A stretch of 64,000 nucleotides of DNA from Helicostylum pulchrum. Its lineage: Eukaryota; Mucoromycota; Mucoromycetes; Mucorales; Mucoraceae. Location: positions 558,001 to 622,000 of the forward strand of contig JAIXMO010000008.1 of NCBI GenBank assembly GCA_025677825.1, given 5' to 3'. The notes below the pieces were generated by a model. It saw only the letters and a list, made by a program, of their open reading frames with translations. It was not told where the DNA came from and did not search any database. Position 1 is the first letter of the stretch. Each line of letters starts with the position of its first letter. Shown piece by piece: positions 24,096-36,087 of this stretch. The position numbers and the translations under genes are program-made.

Positions 24096-24289
24096 GTGTG
24101 CAAAAGAGTAGTTAGACACAAATTCTTTATTTTTATTTTTCATTTTCATTTATTATGTATTTAAAATGTAAAGAAAGCAATTTAGCGACAGCTACTATAG
24201 AAAAGTAACCAACTGTGCTTCTTCCTTCTTTAATCTGTGTTTTTTATAAGGTCAAACAAAAACTGTAAAAAAGACCTAGAAAGAGTCAT

Positions 24290-24530
24290 TTATGAATGAA
24301 GACTAGTAGAGGAGTCGGGTCGTCCCACCAACTATGTCAACACCTTTCTCTTCCATACAACAATCTTACAGCGACCCGTCCGCAAGGGGATTGCTCCGCA
24401 AGGGATAGTTCCAGCCCAGAGTGTTTGCTCTCCACAAAACCACCTACTGTTATTCCCGTGTACAACAGACTATAAGCAGATGTGACAAGACGACTAAGGG
24501 AGGCAGCGCGATGAATATGCCTGCTGTATT
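24290..24530 (+). ncRNA. GC-rich island, possible structured RNA
   Basis: Base composition rises to near half G/C in an otherwise A/T-rich tract, without an open frame. CGGGTCG (about 24316) can pair with CGACCCG (about 24374), and a CCGCAAGG(G) element occurs twice in the loop region that follows. A T6 run near the right end (about 24529-24534) could end a Pol III transcript on the plus strand. I compared it by eye with SRP RNA, RNase P/MRP, U1-U6 and U3 signatures and found no convincing match, so the identity is open and the strand is a guess. Confidence 0.25.
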
Positions 24531-26401
24531 TTTTGATAATGAAAAAAAAAAAAAAAAAAAAAAAAGGTAGAAGGGAAAAAAAAGGGCAGATTATTTATAA
24601 AAAAAAAACGTATGCGTATGTAACAATTTTTATTTTTTTCTTTTGACTTCTTTTTTCATAAAAATTATTTGATGTGACAGAAAGTAGCCAATGATTTTTA
24701 AAGGGGTTTTCTTCTGGAAGAAACTACAAGAAAATAATCATATTGTTTTGAAAATGTTGCGCATTTTCAGGCGATTCCAACCATGTTATTTTTTACTATG
24801 GTTCTTTTCATTTTACTACGTTTATAAAAGTGGGAGTTTTTTTTAGTAGCAAATACATTTTGAAAGCATATTAGTTTATTTTTGAGTACTTTTACTAATA
24901 AGAAGCGATGAATTTTAGACAGTGCTGGAATGTAACTAACCTTTGTGTTGGTGGCTTTTTTTTTGTAGGTGTAAAACCCAGTTTTTATCGTAAAAATACT
25001 TTTATGATATATTGGTTCTATATGGGGAGAGGGAAAATAAAATAAAAGTAGAAATAAAAGCCAGCAGCCAGACGTCTAGGTATTACCTTTACTACTTTTC
25101 GTCGAGTTGTATTTCTAAATTGAGTTGAGTCAAAGCTTTGTTAATGGTGCTAATGATATTGGAGAAAATAAATGGAGCGTTATTGAATGTAAAATGTCAT
25201 TGAGAACGCCCATATTTGGAGTAAAGGACAAGAAAATATTTGATATGAGGATAATTCTGAAAAGAGTTGAGTGTTATCCGTCTCGAAAGTCGTTGGTAAG
25301 GATAGTGAGAGTAATACTGGTAGAAGAGATGATAGTGGTGTTGAATTTCTGATGGTGTTGATTTAGGTGATATAAATGGAGTACTTTAAAAGAAGGCACG
25401 ACTCTACTATCAAAGATTCACTTTTTTTAAAACAAATTTGATAGGCGCATTAAACAGTTTTGTAGTAAATGGGATCAAAATGTTTGGTTCTTTTTTTTAA
25501 CCCAAACCTAATGACACGTTATAAGCTTAAAAGATACTTACAGATTAACATATATTGCATCAATATGTCAATAAGGGACGTCTGGATTAGGATGAGACAA
25601 AACCTTAAATTTAAGCGGGAGACTTTTTGTTCTTTTTCACATCTTTTTCTTGTCGATTTTTTTTTTACCTTAAATTATTATCGTCTATAGCATAAGGATG
25701 TTCTTAATAAAAATATCAAGTTTAAAGAGGATTGAATCATCCAAAAATAAATATCACGGCATTTTTTTATTTTTTTTGTATGACACAAGTGTAGAATAAG
25801 GACCTTTTTTTTTTAGAATATATAAACCACCTTTCTTTATTAATACAGCGCATTCCCACTAGTAAATAACTTCTTTTCATTCTAATCCAGAAGTACCTTA
25901 TCGAAAGAACGTTTTTAAAAATAAGGAGTAAATTAACGCTGTCAATTATTTTTAACGTTCATCAAATATTTAGGTCTATAAGTAGAAATAACTACCACTG
26001 TATAAATTCTTACTGGGAGTTTCTAACAACTTCGGCTGGTTGTTTCTATATATTAACTGATGCACATGTCTCTATTTATAGCCACTATTATAAATGATAT
26101 TTACGTCTGATATGCGCACTGCTGGTGTTGTTTTATATCTATATATTCAAGTGGTGTAAGAATTTATAAAAAAAAGGTGTATATTATCAGGCAAAGTATG
26201 TAGACTGCATATTATTGTTTATAAATATCAGCTGATGGAAAATCGAGTTACATGTTGTGTACAAGAAAACTTTCAAAAGTTAGTTGAGGCATACTCATTG
26301 ATTACACCAGGTGTGAGAAAAAAGGGAGTTTTTTTTTATGTAGTTTGAGAATGAAAATTATTTTTATTATGATATGGATGCAAAAAAAGTAAAAGAAAGG
26401 T

Positions 26402-28076
26402 TCAAACCTTAGCAAAGAATTTTCCTTTTGACATGCTCATACGAAGTATAAACATAAATACAGAAGATATAATAGCCATAGCACCAGCAAATTGAATAGC
26501 TGCAGTCCAACCAAACGTCCCTTGAAGTAAACCAATTATAGGTGTACCAAGTAAATTACCAATTACAGTAGTCATGTAAGCCATACCGAGCCCTCTTTGG
26601 ATGTTTTCAACACCTACAATATCCGCACAAGTTACAGGTAATAATGACACAAATCCACCAGCCGTTAAACCGTATAATACACAGTAGACGGCAAATATAG
26701 TATATGTTGTTGCCAACTGCCAAATTACCATGGTAAATATACCAGCTAATAGTGTACAAATTAACATGGTATTAAATCTTCCGGACCGATCGGCTAAATA
26801 GCCTAACGTAATTCGGCAAATAGCATTTGCTCCCGACATAACGGAGATCATCACTGCGCCAGTAGAAGGGTCTAAACCAATATATTCACAATAAGAAGGC
26901 GCTAAAAAAAAAGGTGCCTACATTAAAAAAAAATTAAGTTTTTTTTTATAATTTGAACATTTAATAAAACTTACAACATAACCAAAAGGTACAAAAAAAC
27001 TAAATGCTAATAATAAAGCGAATCTACGGGAAATTAAACTGGAATCGTAAATGTGATACCATTTGTTTTTTCCATTGGATGAAGGGGGTGGTCTGTAACG
27101 AGATGTGGCTAAAGCTGTAGAAATACACAATAGACCAAACCCAAATGCACCTTGAATTCTTAATGTATTGCGGAAACCAACTGATACAATTAGACTCTGG
27201 ATCATTGGTGAAAGGCATACACCGCCTACGCCCGAGCCACTTACTGCAATACCAGTGGCTAACGCTCTTTTTGATGTAAACCATTGAGAAGGTAATGTGA
27301 CGGAAGGAGAAAAAACAAATGCAGACCCTAAGCCAAACAAAATTCCCTGTGAAAGGTAGACATGCCAGAGTTCGGTTGCAAAACTTGCTAAAATTAACGC
27401 TAATGGAGATACAATTGTTCCAATTGCCATTGTACCTCTAAATCCAATCTTTTGAATCACTGGAGTAATAAACATTCCTAAAGCAAGTAATAAAGCAGAT
27501 GCAGATGTACCCACAAACGCGATTTTTAATAGATCGGTTTGTCCAGCATAAATGTCACTGATATATCTAATTTAAAAAAGTTATGTTAATTTTTCTGTAA
27601 AATCAAGTTTTTTTTTTTCCTTTTTCGAAAAGCGCTTACAATTTTTGATAAATACCCCACGAAAAACAAGAACCGAACACAAAGAAATTTACAAGAAAGC
27701 AAGAAAGTACAGTAAGCCAACCAGGGTTACGGATACCATCTGTATGGTATTCTTCTTGTTTAAAAACGTCTCTTTTTATAATATTTATGTCCTCCGTCAA
27801 ATATATATCGCTCTTTTCATTGGTATTAAAATTCTTTTGTGTTTGATTTGATTTCACTCGCGATAATGTCTGGGTGATTTCTTCTAGCGAACCCAATGCA
27901 GGAAACGGAGCGCATTCAAGGACGGCTGGGTAATGATTGTCTTCTGGATGTATGTTCTCATTCTTGACTTGCAATGTCTTTTGATCTTCTTCTAGTGATT
28001 GTTCATTGTAAGTATGTTGCGACCCGTTGCTATTTCTTTGATTTGACGGTGTCGCCTTTTCATCTACAGCTGTCAT
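26402..28076 (-). CDS. MFS monocarboxylate transporter-like protein
   Basis: Membrane transporter of the major facilitator superfamily, monocarboxylate porter (MCT/Mch) group. Three exons: 28076 to about 27640, about 27568-26970 and about 26920-26402. About 125 hydrophilic residues precede the first helix. NPGWLTVLSCFLVNFFVFG, then SWGIYQ, is the usual entry of fungal MCT-like proteins. Further segments are IAFVGTSASALLLALGMF, GFRGTMAIGTIVSPLALIL, SQGILFGLGSAFVFSPS, and the ATGIAVSGSGVGG motif of helix 5. The second half has helices around ISRRFALLLAFSFF, CRITLGYLADRSGRF, and GLTAGGFVSLLPVTCADI. About 12 membrane segments can be drawn. The substrate cannot be told from sequence. Confidence 0.85.
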
Positions 28077-29955
28077 ATTTTATTGCTATGTAATTTAGGA
28101 AAATATTTTTATAGGTATATAAAGCAGAAGAAAAAGCCAATTAATAAACCATTCAATGTTCACGTAACCTTTTTATAGATCGAGAAAAAAATCAAGGTTA
28201 CATGAAAAAAAAAGCTGTTGGGTAAAAGAACACCCTCCCATTTCATACTCTAAAAAAAGCGAAAGCCATTTTCCGGGATCAGAAGAGCAGCGTTTAATCA
28301 TCAATGGTCACGATATGGACCTAATCATTCTAACGTAAAATAAAAATACTTTTTATTTTTATTTTTTTTTCACGAGTGAAATACCACTATAAATCCAGAT
28401 TGAAAACTTGGGATTTTTTTAAAAAAAGGTTTAAATCCGTTCTTTCGTTCGTCTCACAAAAAAAAAGAGAGGCGAACATGTGTTACATATTACACAAAAT
28501 TATTTACCAAAAATAATTAACGTTTGATCCGCTCTTCTCTTTTTGCTTTTTTATTCTTTCTTTGAAAATAATTAATAATCACATACTTTTTTGTTCTGAT
28601 CTATTAGTAATTAAGTAAACGTTATTTTCTTTTTACTGAATATAAATATTTGTTTAACAAATTCTTCGAGATAAGGTTATGGATGAAACAACCTTTTTTT
28701 TTGTCTGTAAAAAAAAAATAGACAATCAAGAAGGTTTTTAAGGATAAAGTATTTGGCCGTAAAAAAAAGCAAATTGTTTAAAACACAGACATTACGAATT
28801 TTGTTTGACCAGTTGGAATTTATGCGTTACCGCTTAAATTGCCTGTTTTGTATTTTATTAAATTGGACGGTCTACAAGAGCTGCGTCTAAATATTAATTC
28901 CTGTCAAGCATATATGGAGTAAAAGAATCTGATTATAAATGTACAAGCATAAACTCGTACTATCAGAAAGCATATGATGACAGGCATATTTATATGCACA
29001 CAAAAAAAAACCTTGTTTCCGTTTAAGAAAAGCTTGAACAGTGACAACGTGCGTGAATATAATAGTACCCGTGAATATTAAACAAAAATAGAGCCTTGGC
29101 AACTAGTACGAGAATTTTTATATATTGCTGTAAAAGGGTACAAGCAAAATAAACGTTTACTGATTATTTATCCCAGAAATATTATATAAGCATACGTATT
29201 ATAAGTATTTAGTTGGATCCAAAAAGTTAGAAGCTTAAAAAAAAATGCTTCTCGTACTGTTAGATACCGGCCCAAGTATTTCTCAGGTGTAGTTGATCGT
29301 ATGTAATTTGATTATCTAGGATTCATATTCAAATGATAAAGATCCCCCCCCCCTCTTTTTTTCCTGGTGCATAAATGGTATATTTCATTAGATAATCATA
29401 TTTGTTATACGAACAAAATTTTGGGTTTAAATAGGTCATTCGTAACAAACATCAGCTCAGGAAAAGTCAGGGTCCATTAGATTCCTAAAGCAACATAATT
29501 CATGTGTATCATCCCGATAGGTAAATTGCTGTAATTTTATTTCGCTCTTTATACTTTCTTTCAAATAAACCTATGTTCCGAACATAGATTCAAAAAGCAT
29601 TACTATCTGGTGTCTTTGTTAACAACTTCTCGTGGGCTACTGAGATCATTAAAGTGATTTAATCCTCTACTCATTGTATTTTGACATTTGTCTACTTATA
29701 ATATCATCATTACCATGTCTCAAAACCAAATATAAAATAAATCTCAATGCGGTATGTTTCAACTTGGTGAGTGGTATAAAAGCACCAGTAAAAACTCTTA
29801 CAAGACACACGATGAAATAATATTATAAAAATGTAGTCCGTTACTTTATTTATGTTTATTTTTAGTGCACTTAAATGTACACACCCAAGAGAAAAGCTCC
29901 CAAAAGAAGAAAATCATCGGGCCAACAAAGGCTAGTATTGAAAACAATACGTGCA
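28077..29955. other. Intergenic region without a supported gene
   Basis: A/T-rich, with short frames only. A TATAAAAG box at about 29774-29781 precedes a 43-codon basic frame on the plus strand (29875-30006) that overlaps the Fanzor relic in antisense; I do not call it a gene. A C9 run lies near 29345. Confidence 0.5.
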
Positions 29956-30147
29956 TTAATTAACCAAAGCGGTAACTTTGACGAATTCGTTTCTTTCAAA
30001 AACTGATGGGCGTTCACCAGTGTTTCTTAGACTGAATCGTATTTTACGAAAATTTAACACTGCAGCCAAATCTCTGTTCCAGAGCCGCATTTTTTCGCTG
30101 TTGTCAGATTCGAAGCATTGGTTATTGTTACACCTATAGTGATGCAT
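29956..30147 (-). pseudogene. Fanzor/TnpB C-terminal relic, copy 3
   Basis: About 63 codons matching only the C-terminal end of a TnpB-like nuclease: YRCNNNQC (half of a zinc ribbon), LWNRDLAAVLNFRKI (RuvC-III aspartate in the NRD-x-AA-x-LN context) and TGERPSVFER, followed by a stop. The RuvC-I and RuvC-II regions are absent in frame. GC-richer sequence just upstream (30185-30300) may be more of the same decayed gene. It is not a close duplicate of copies 1 or 2, so it represents another subfamily. Confidence 0.6.
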
Positions 30148-31547
30148 GAGTTTCCAGTGATTAATTTACTTTTTTTCTTTCGCTTACCTTAACAATCCGT
30201 GACAGGTAACTGTCGGTATACGCGTCCTCTTATGCGGGCGAGGGTTTCGTACGGTCTCGAACGTTTGTAAGCTCGCCTCACAAAGGGAACACCAGTTTGT
30301 TTTTTTAAAAAAAAATCGAGCTCTCTCTTTCGTTTACATTTCTTTTTTATACCTTTTTTTAATAGAAAACCGTGTATTATTTAGTAAAAGTTTTTTCTAA
30401 TGAACAAGTCCACAGTTATGCGTTGTATTTCCGGTAAGTTTTATTTGTATTTGAAGCAATATTAAAAAATATGTTGACGTAAAGACATGCTTTCTAGATT
30501 TAAAATGAATAAATGAACATATATCGCACGTATATCGCACGTACGTTATGTCCTATATTTAATAGCAATGTTCTTTATATTCAATTTCTTATTAGTAACC
30601 GTTCTTTTAATTGATTTATCTCGCTTATTGGACTACTATAACTTGACAAAGACACGAGGTTACGATGTGGTAAAGTACATAGCTACATATAGTACTGTGC
30701 ATTATATCTGACTGTACTTCGTTTATAGATATACTGTTATTAAGGCTCTCGTCACAAGCTAAAGGTGACCATTGATAGTTTTATTTCCTTAAATTGCACT
30801 GAGCCATCAGTGAAACTTCCGGAGACATTCCCATTTTATGTTTTATTATTTTATTTTCAATAAATATTTTTTTTTATCGTAATCGTTTTTTTTTTTTTTT
30901 GATTTGTTGTTTTGTTCGTCGGTTTGTTTGTATGTTTTTTTTTCCATATTCCAGTCCCCGCGAGCGTTAGTCTCAATTTAGGCACTCTTATTACACGATT
31001 TTTCTGATCGGGTGTGTATATAAGAATATGTATGCATTAGAGAAAAAGTGTAACAACGGGAAGGTTTGTATTCGCATACGTGTCGCAAATAAAAGTTCAC
31101 GCTGAATCAATCGAAGATCGTGATCATCTGGGAGGCCGGTGGATCTCCCTCCATTCGGTCTCTAAGCCTAGCCTTACCCTAGACCACATTCTGGATTCGA
31201 CAACATTTACATACTTACACATCTCTGGTCCTAAAAGCAGCCTTTTAAAATGTTTTCATGATGCTTTTTTTCTGTTTTGTGGCCCTTTCTCTTATGTATA
31301 CATCGAAAAAAAAGAGAGGAAGAGCGATAAATACGCTGCCTTGATCTAAAAAGACTTCACTCCCAGAAAATGCTTAGCAGGAATATCTTGTTTGGCCCAG
31401 CAGGCTTTTAATTAGAGCCCAGAATTTTGAACAAGGTAACATTATCCACGATAAAAATAAAGCCCTTTACGATTCTCGTACTTGTTTATAATATTTTTAA
31501 GCAGTTTTATTTTATTTTTACACTCCTCAGTTTTTTCGCTATATCTT
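30148..31547. other. Intergenic region, mostly unexplained
   Basis: Contains a GC-richer patch (30185-30300) next to the Fanzor relic, T-runs near 30880-30900, and a 89-codon frame without an ATG start (about 31080-31349) that matches nothing I know. The right end is the promoter side of the FANCA-like gene. Confidence 0.45.
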
Positions 31548-33493
31548 ATGCCTAAAATACCTGTCACTCGCAAAATATTACTAAAGAGACTCGATCAAGA
31601 TAACATTCAATGGGCATTAACGAACCACCTCGAAAAAATAGAACATTGTAACGCTCATGTACCCTCTAATGTAACATTAACAACAGTAGACATTGCCAAG
31701 AAATTTATCAAGTTAATGAACAATACTAATAATGTACGATCTAGATCTACTTTTTAAAAGGAGATCGAGAACTAACCCACCGCTTTATATATAGAAACAA
31801 GCAAAGATCAATGAGATTGTAAAAGACATAAAGCGTTTATATAATACTGTATCATTTTCGACAAGGACGTTTATTGATTACGTTATAGAGAAAGTTTCGG
31901 ATATGACAAACTTACTTATCACTTACTATGAAGTATCTGTGCAACTTGATATCTTGGCATTAAGTACTCGAGCACTATTAACATATATACCTCAAATTGA
32001 TGAGCTACTTTGTGAGCTTTTTTATTACCAAGATAAAGTTGGAGAAGGTATGATTCTGTACCAGTCGAATTTTAAAAGTAGTAATTGTTTTTTTATTTAG
32101 CTTATATTCAAGCATTGGATGAAAAAACTCTTTATGAGATATTTCTGCTCGATGGAAAACAGTTTTTAAACTGGAGGTAATATATACATATAGTATTGCA
32201 AAATGTAATTGACGTTTTATTATTATTAGTGGGTTTATGAAAGAAGAGAACGTACGCCGATTATCATGTATTTTGAAATATTATACCAAGACGATGAAGA
32301 AAGATCAGTGCCTGAATTTATTACTACGACTTCAAACGATAACAACAGAAGATGTTAATAAACGCTATTTAAGGCTAATAGAAAGGGCAAAAGAATTCGT
32401 ATTTGTACCGAATAAAATTTCAACAAAGCAATCTGATACATTTATTATTAAATCACCTGCTCTTCGATTACTGTCCACCTGGTTTTCAGAATTCGAATAT
32501 GATTCTACGTTAAAACTATCAGAATTTACATTAAATGCAATTTTTTCAAGTACAGAAAGCGTAAGTTTAGATTTTTTTTAAGGGAGCGTTGCTAAAAAAA
32601 AATGGGTTTCGTGATTATAGAATGAACATGCGTTTGATATTTCACTCTTGCTCTATACGTATAACATAGGGTGTAAACAGCTGTCATTAGATGGAAAGGA
32701 TGTTACCCGAATAAACGACATAATTGAAATATTAAACAGTGCATCCATCAAGTCATTAGAACAAGAAAGTTCAGGAGCTTTAGCCGCGATTCTAACTCTT
32801 GCTCAATTTACTTTTGAACAAATGTACGAAACCATAGGTTATACTTACGCCAGTTGGTTTCAAGTAAGTAATATAAGTGTGATTCGGTTGGATTACATAT
32901 ACTCGAGCTATAACATGATGTATATGTAGGCCACTTTTGTTCATGCTAAAACAAGTATACTAAATAAGAAATTGAGTACAGTATTTATCAATATAATGCA
33001 ACAACTAATTCCGTATGAATTGGCAAGTGTGCTTCAAATTCATGGAAAGGCATTAAATGGCTGTTTTAATATACCAAATGCGAATGCTTATGTTTCAGCA
33101 GCGAAGAAACGGCTTTTAGAATTAGGGGTATAATACGAACATGTTATTGCTCTTGCATAAATAACTTACTCCTTGTGTACATAGGTGGATTCAACGTTTA
33201 AAAAATATCCGCAGTCAATAAAGATGCCAGTGCAATCGAGCACAGTTATTATTGAAGATGATATATCTAATATTTTAACTCAATTTATAGTTAGAGGTGA
33301 AGACGTTCCTCATTCGTTACTTTCGGCTTCTGTATTTCGTAGAGCTTGGTTTGTGTCTACTTTCTTACCAAAACTGTTTTCTTGGAACAACCAAAATGAA
33401 ATCAAGGCAAGGGATAAATTAATTGAAGCATTAAGAAAGGACAAGAAGATACCCGATGTTATGTATCGTGATTTTGTCCAAAATAAAAAATAA
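31548..33493 (+). CDS. Fanconi anemia group A (FANCA)-like protein, short form
   Basis: Seven exons join in frame to 531 codons: 31548-31733, 31795-32047, 32101-32176, 32230-32560, 32621-32863, 32930-33127 and 33185-33493. FANCA is a scaffold of the Fanconi core ubiquitin ligase, which acts in interstrand-crosslink repair. The C-terminal third resembles the middle of animal FANCA in order: YASWFQATF (animal YADWFKASF), LIPYELASVLQIHG (VPFES...LQVHI), AAKKRLLEL, then ASVFRRAWFVSTFLPKLF (ASIFRR.YVSHFLPALL) and KLIEALRKDKKIPDVMY (SLKRADKIPPSLY). The stop falls soon after, so the large C-terminal half of animal FANCA (about 1450 residues) is absent. The next 100 bases offer no obvious continuing exon. 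The family call rests on recognised motifs, without an alignment. Confidence 0.65.
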
Positions 33494-33579
33494 AGTTAAC
33501 ATATCTGGAGAATACGCATAAATAGCGCTCCCTAAAAAAAAACTTCAATTGGTTCCCTTTTTCTTTTTGTAAGCTAGTT

Positions 33580-33747
33580 ATGAAATACAAAAATATTACT
33601 ATCGCCTTGCTGGCTATTATGACCACTTTTTCTTTTACTTTGGCGTATCGATGTTTACCTTTAAATGACAACTGTTCAAATATGGTAGTGTGTTGTCCGG
33701 GATATACTTGTTCCAAGACCACAAATACATGCGTTGCAAGAAGATGA
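33580..33747 (+). CDS. Small secreted knottin-like cysteine-rich peptide
   Basis: A 55-residue frame that would be missed by length cut-offs. Residues 1-22 form a signal peptide (MKYKN, then hydrophobic ITIALLAIMTTFSFTLA). The mature part has six cysteines at 25, 32, 38, 39, 44 and 51, spaced C-x6-C-x5-CC-x4-C-x6-C, which fits the inhibitor cystine knot (knottin) pattern. It lies in the 300-base gap between the FANCA-like gene and SEC6. A TATA-like ATAAATAG lies about 55-60 bases upstream of the ATG. Knottins serve as protease inhibitors, antimicrobial peptides or channel ligands; the role here is unknown. Confidence 0.6.
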   Translation: MKYKNITIALLAIMTTFSFTLAYRCLPLNDNCSNMVVCCPGYTCSKTTNTCVARR

Positions 33748-33796
33748 TAGTTTTTTTTTTTTACTTATAAAAAAATAAAGTAATTTATTAAAAAAT

Positions 33797-36087
33797 TTAC
33801 CATTTAATTCTACTGAAAATGGTAGGAGGGGTATTAGCATCTGGTTCATATTCTCGAGCTTTTGCTTTGATTCCTTCCATAATATCCTTGAGAGCAGATT
33901 TATCCAAATCATCACGTTTGCTAAGAATATTTTCAACAAAGGCAAGAGGTACATCAGGATAAGCTTGTCTTAAAGTATAATAATCAACAAAAATCATACG
34001 ACGATTACTTTCTAATAAAGTATGCACTTTTTCAATCACATCAAATCTTTCTTCCATTTCTTGAACAGAAGTATATTTTGCGAAAAAGTTGAATGATAGT
34101 CGAACATCATTTTCAATCTTTTCTAAGCAGGTATCCATATGAAATTTAGCGTTCTTGTGTCGCATGGCTTCCAGGTATAACATAAGGAATCGATCCAACA
34201 TATCATGAATAAGTTTGTCAAAAATAAACTTGTTCAAATGAGCAAAATCGTTACAGTAATCCTTTAATGTTTCAATAACGGAAGGTATTAATGGCTGTTC
34301 ATACCAACGTGCAGTAAATAAATCAGCAAATACAGGTTTAATATCACCAAATGTTACTTCCAATAGAGCTTCTCTTGCGCTTGCAGCAATTTGTAAGTAA
34401 CCGTCAATAGCAGTTGATAATTTGTCTTCTACTTGAGTTTTATAATTTGCGTCAACAATAGGAGGTACACGAATTAATATATCATTGGCAAAATCGGAAC
34501 ACTTTATTTGATCATTCGCTAAAGCCATAACATATTCAACAAATCCTTCAGGTACATCTTCAGGTTGATCCAGTTGTTTCTGTAATTCAGATAACAGTAA
34601 TCTTTTCCAAAATACTTGAGAATCCTTCATTACTTTATGACATTCGTTTACAACCAAATACAGTAACTTTCCTTGATTTGCATCAGCAGCAACATCAATT
34701 TGTTGATTAATAATTTGGAATAAATCAACTGCACCAGATAAGCCGAATTGACCATCTGGAGACATATCTGGTGGATTCTCTCTTTGAACGAAATCTCTTG
34801 ATTCGGATTGCATAAGATTAGAAGTCCACTCAACTAATTTTCTACGTACTAATTTAAGATATTCATCCACTAGTGTTTGTTCTTGTCCATCCAATAACTG
34901 TGGTTCTAATAACTCTTCAGTGACGCCTAATCTAGTACTCATTGTTGTATAATAATCTCGAACGAATCTTAATAACCTTAATATTGTTCCTGCATCTAAA
35001 TCTTGCTGTACCATTTGATTTAATAAATCATAAGTATGCCGATGATATTCCAATACAAAGTATGGGAATATCTTGTACTTTTTAGGGAATTTAGGTACTA
35101 TTTGATCAAATACTAATTCCAATTCGTTGAATATAAAGTCTGTTGCATCTAAAGCACCTTGCCAATCTTCTGCTTCTTTATAAGGCACAAATTCTTGTTC
35201 GAAGTGTTCCAATAAGGATTGATGTAGTTGTTCGTAAAATTCAACTCGATAGGATTTAATCGTACGTGGATTACCTTCGGCTAATCTCCATTTTTTGTGT
35301 CCTTGTAAATCTTGATGATTTGATTGTGCCTGTCTTGCTGCTAACGCCTTTTCATCTGCTGTTTCTTCACACTCGATAATTTTAACTAATTTAACTATAG
35401 TTGATCCACAGTTGTTTTCTACAAGCGGAATTAAATTACGTGCCAATAACCAAAGGTGTTGCGTGAAATCATCAGATAATACATCAACTCGACGAAAGTA
35501 GGTTTTTAATGTAATAATAACGTCGTGAGGTGAGTCTCTGGCTTGGTGCATAGTCTTGTCACGAAATTCTTCCAGCTTGAAAAGATGATAATGAACATGG
35601 AGCAAGACTTCATGAGGTTGAAATATGTCATGTTGCATGGGATCAAATGCTTGTTCCAAGTCATCCAATTGTTGATATAATTCTTGAAATGCTTGTACTT
35701 TTGCTTGTGTGGCAACGAAGTTTTGATGAACTTGAGATATCTATAAAGATGATGAGTATATATACATACTTGGTAAGTAAGTTGCCAGTTTACCATATTA
35801 ATTCGAGGAAAGTCAGTAATCATGGATTGAGCATCATAACAAAGTTTATCAATATTTCTCATGTTTTCTTTGACTCTGTTAATATTACGACTAGAGATGG
35901 TTAAAGTTTCTAAACCTTCTTGGACATGGTCGAGTTGAGACTGAACACCTGAGTTAAGTTGAGCATCGATAGAAGCTTTTTCTTTTGCTAGTTTTCTAGT
36001 GAGTGGACCAACTTTTGAATTGAGATCATCTGGATGTTTTAATAACTCTGAAAGTTTATTGATGGCCACTTCTCTTGCATCCTCCAT
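33797..36087 (-). CDS. SEC6: Exocyst complex subunit Sec6 (EXOC3)
   Basis: Subunit of the octameric exocyst that tethers secretory vesicles to the plasma membrane at growing tips. Two exons: 36087-35794 and 35740-33797, separated by one 53-base intron. The N-terminal coiled-coil part (VGPLTRKLAKEKASIDAQL, then NMRNIDKLCYDAQSMI) and the long helical body with FMLYLEAM-like FLMLYLEAMRHK and the final DLDKSALKDIMEGIKAK are typical of fungal Sec6. The total is about 745 residues, normal for the family. It is divergent from CCR4, with 535 bases between the start codons. Confidence 0.9.

Larger units (their letters stand above)
20912..26401. other. Gene-poor tract between Fanzor copy 1 and the MFS gene
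   Basis: No conserved protein was recognised on either strand. Items seen: a promoter-like dispersed repeat (21727-21880), a GC-richer hairpin-bearing patch (22020-22155), a C12 run (about 23883-23894), imperfect tandem A/T repeats (23978-24095), a GC-rich island (24290-24530), and poly-A of about 24 bases (24542-24565). Isolated open frames such as 23590-23856 (88 codons) and 21285-21491 (minus) resemble no known family. Confidence 0.5.

Noticed and set aside
29244..29290. Short frame VLLDTGPSISQV resembling a retroviral-type protease motif
   Set aside because: Only about 13 residues match, stops lie on both sides and no other retroelement domain is found nearby.
29875..30006. Basic 43-residue frame MYTPKRKAPKRRKSS..., with a TATA box 100 bases upstream, and a similar MYTPKKKK start at 16144
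   Set aside because: It overlaps the Fanzor relic in antisense, and the second case is merely a poly-A translation; too little to call a gene.
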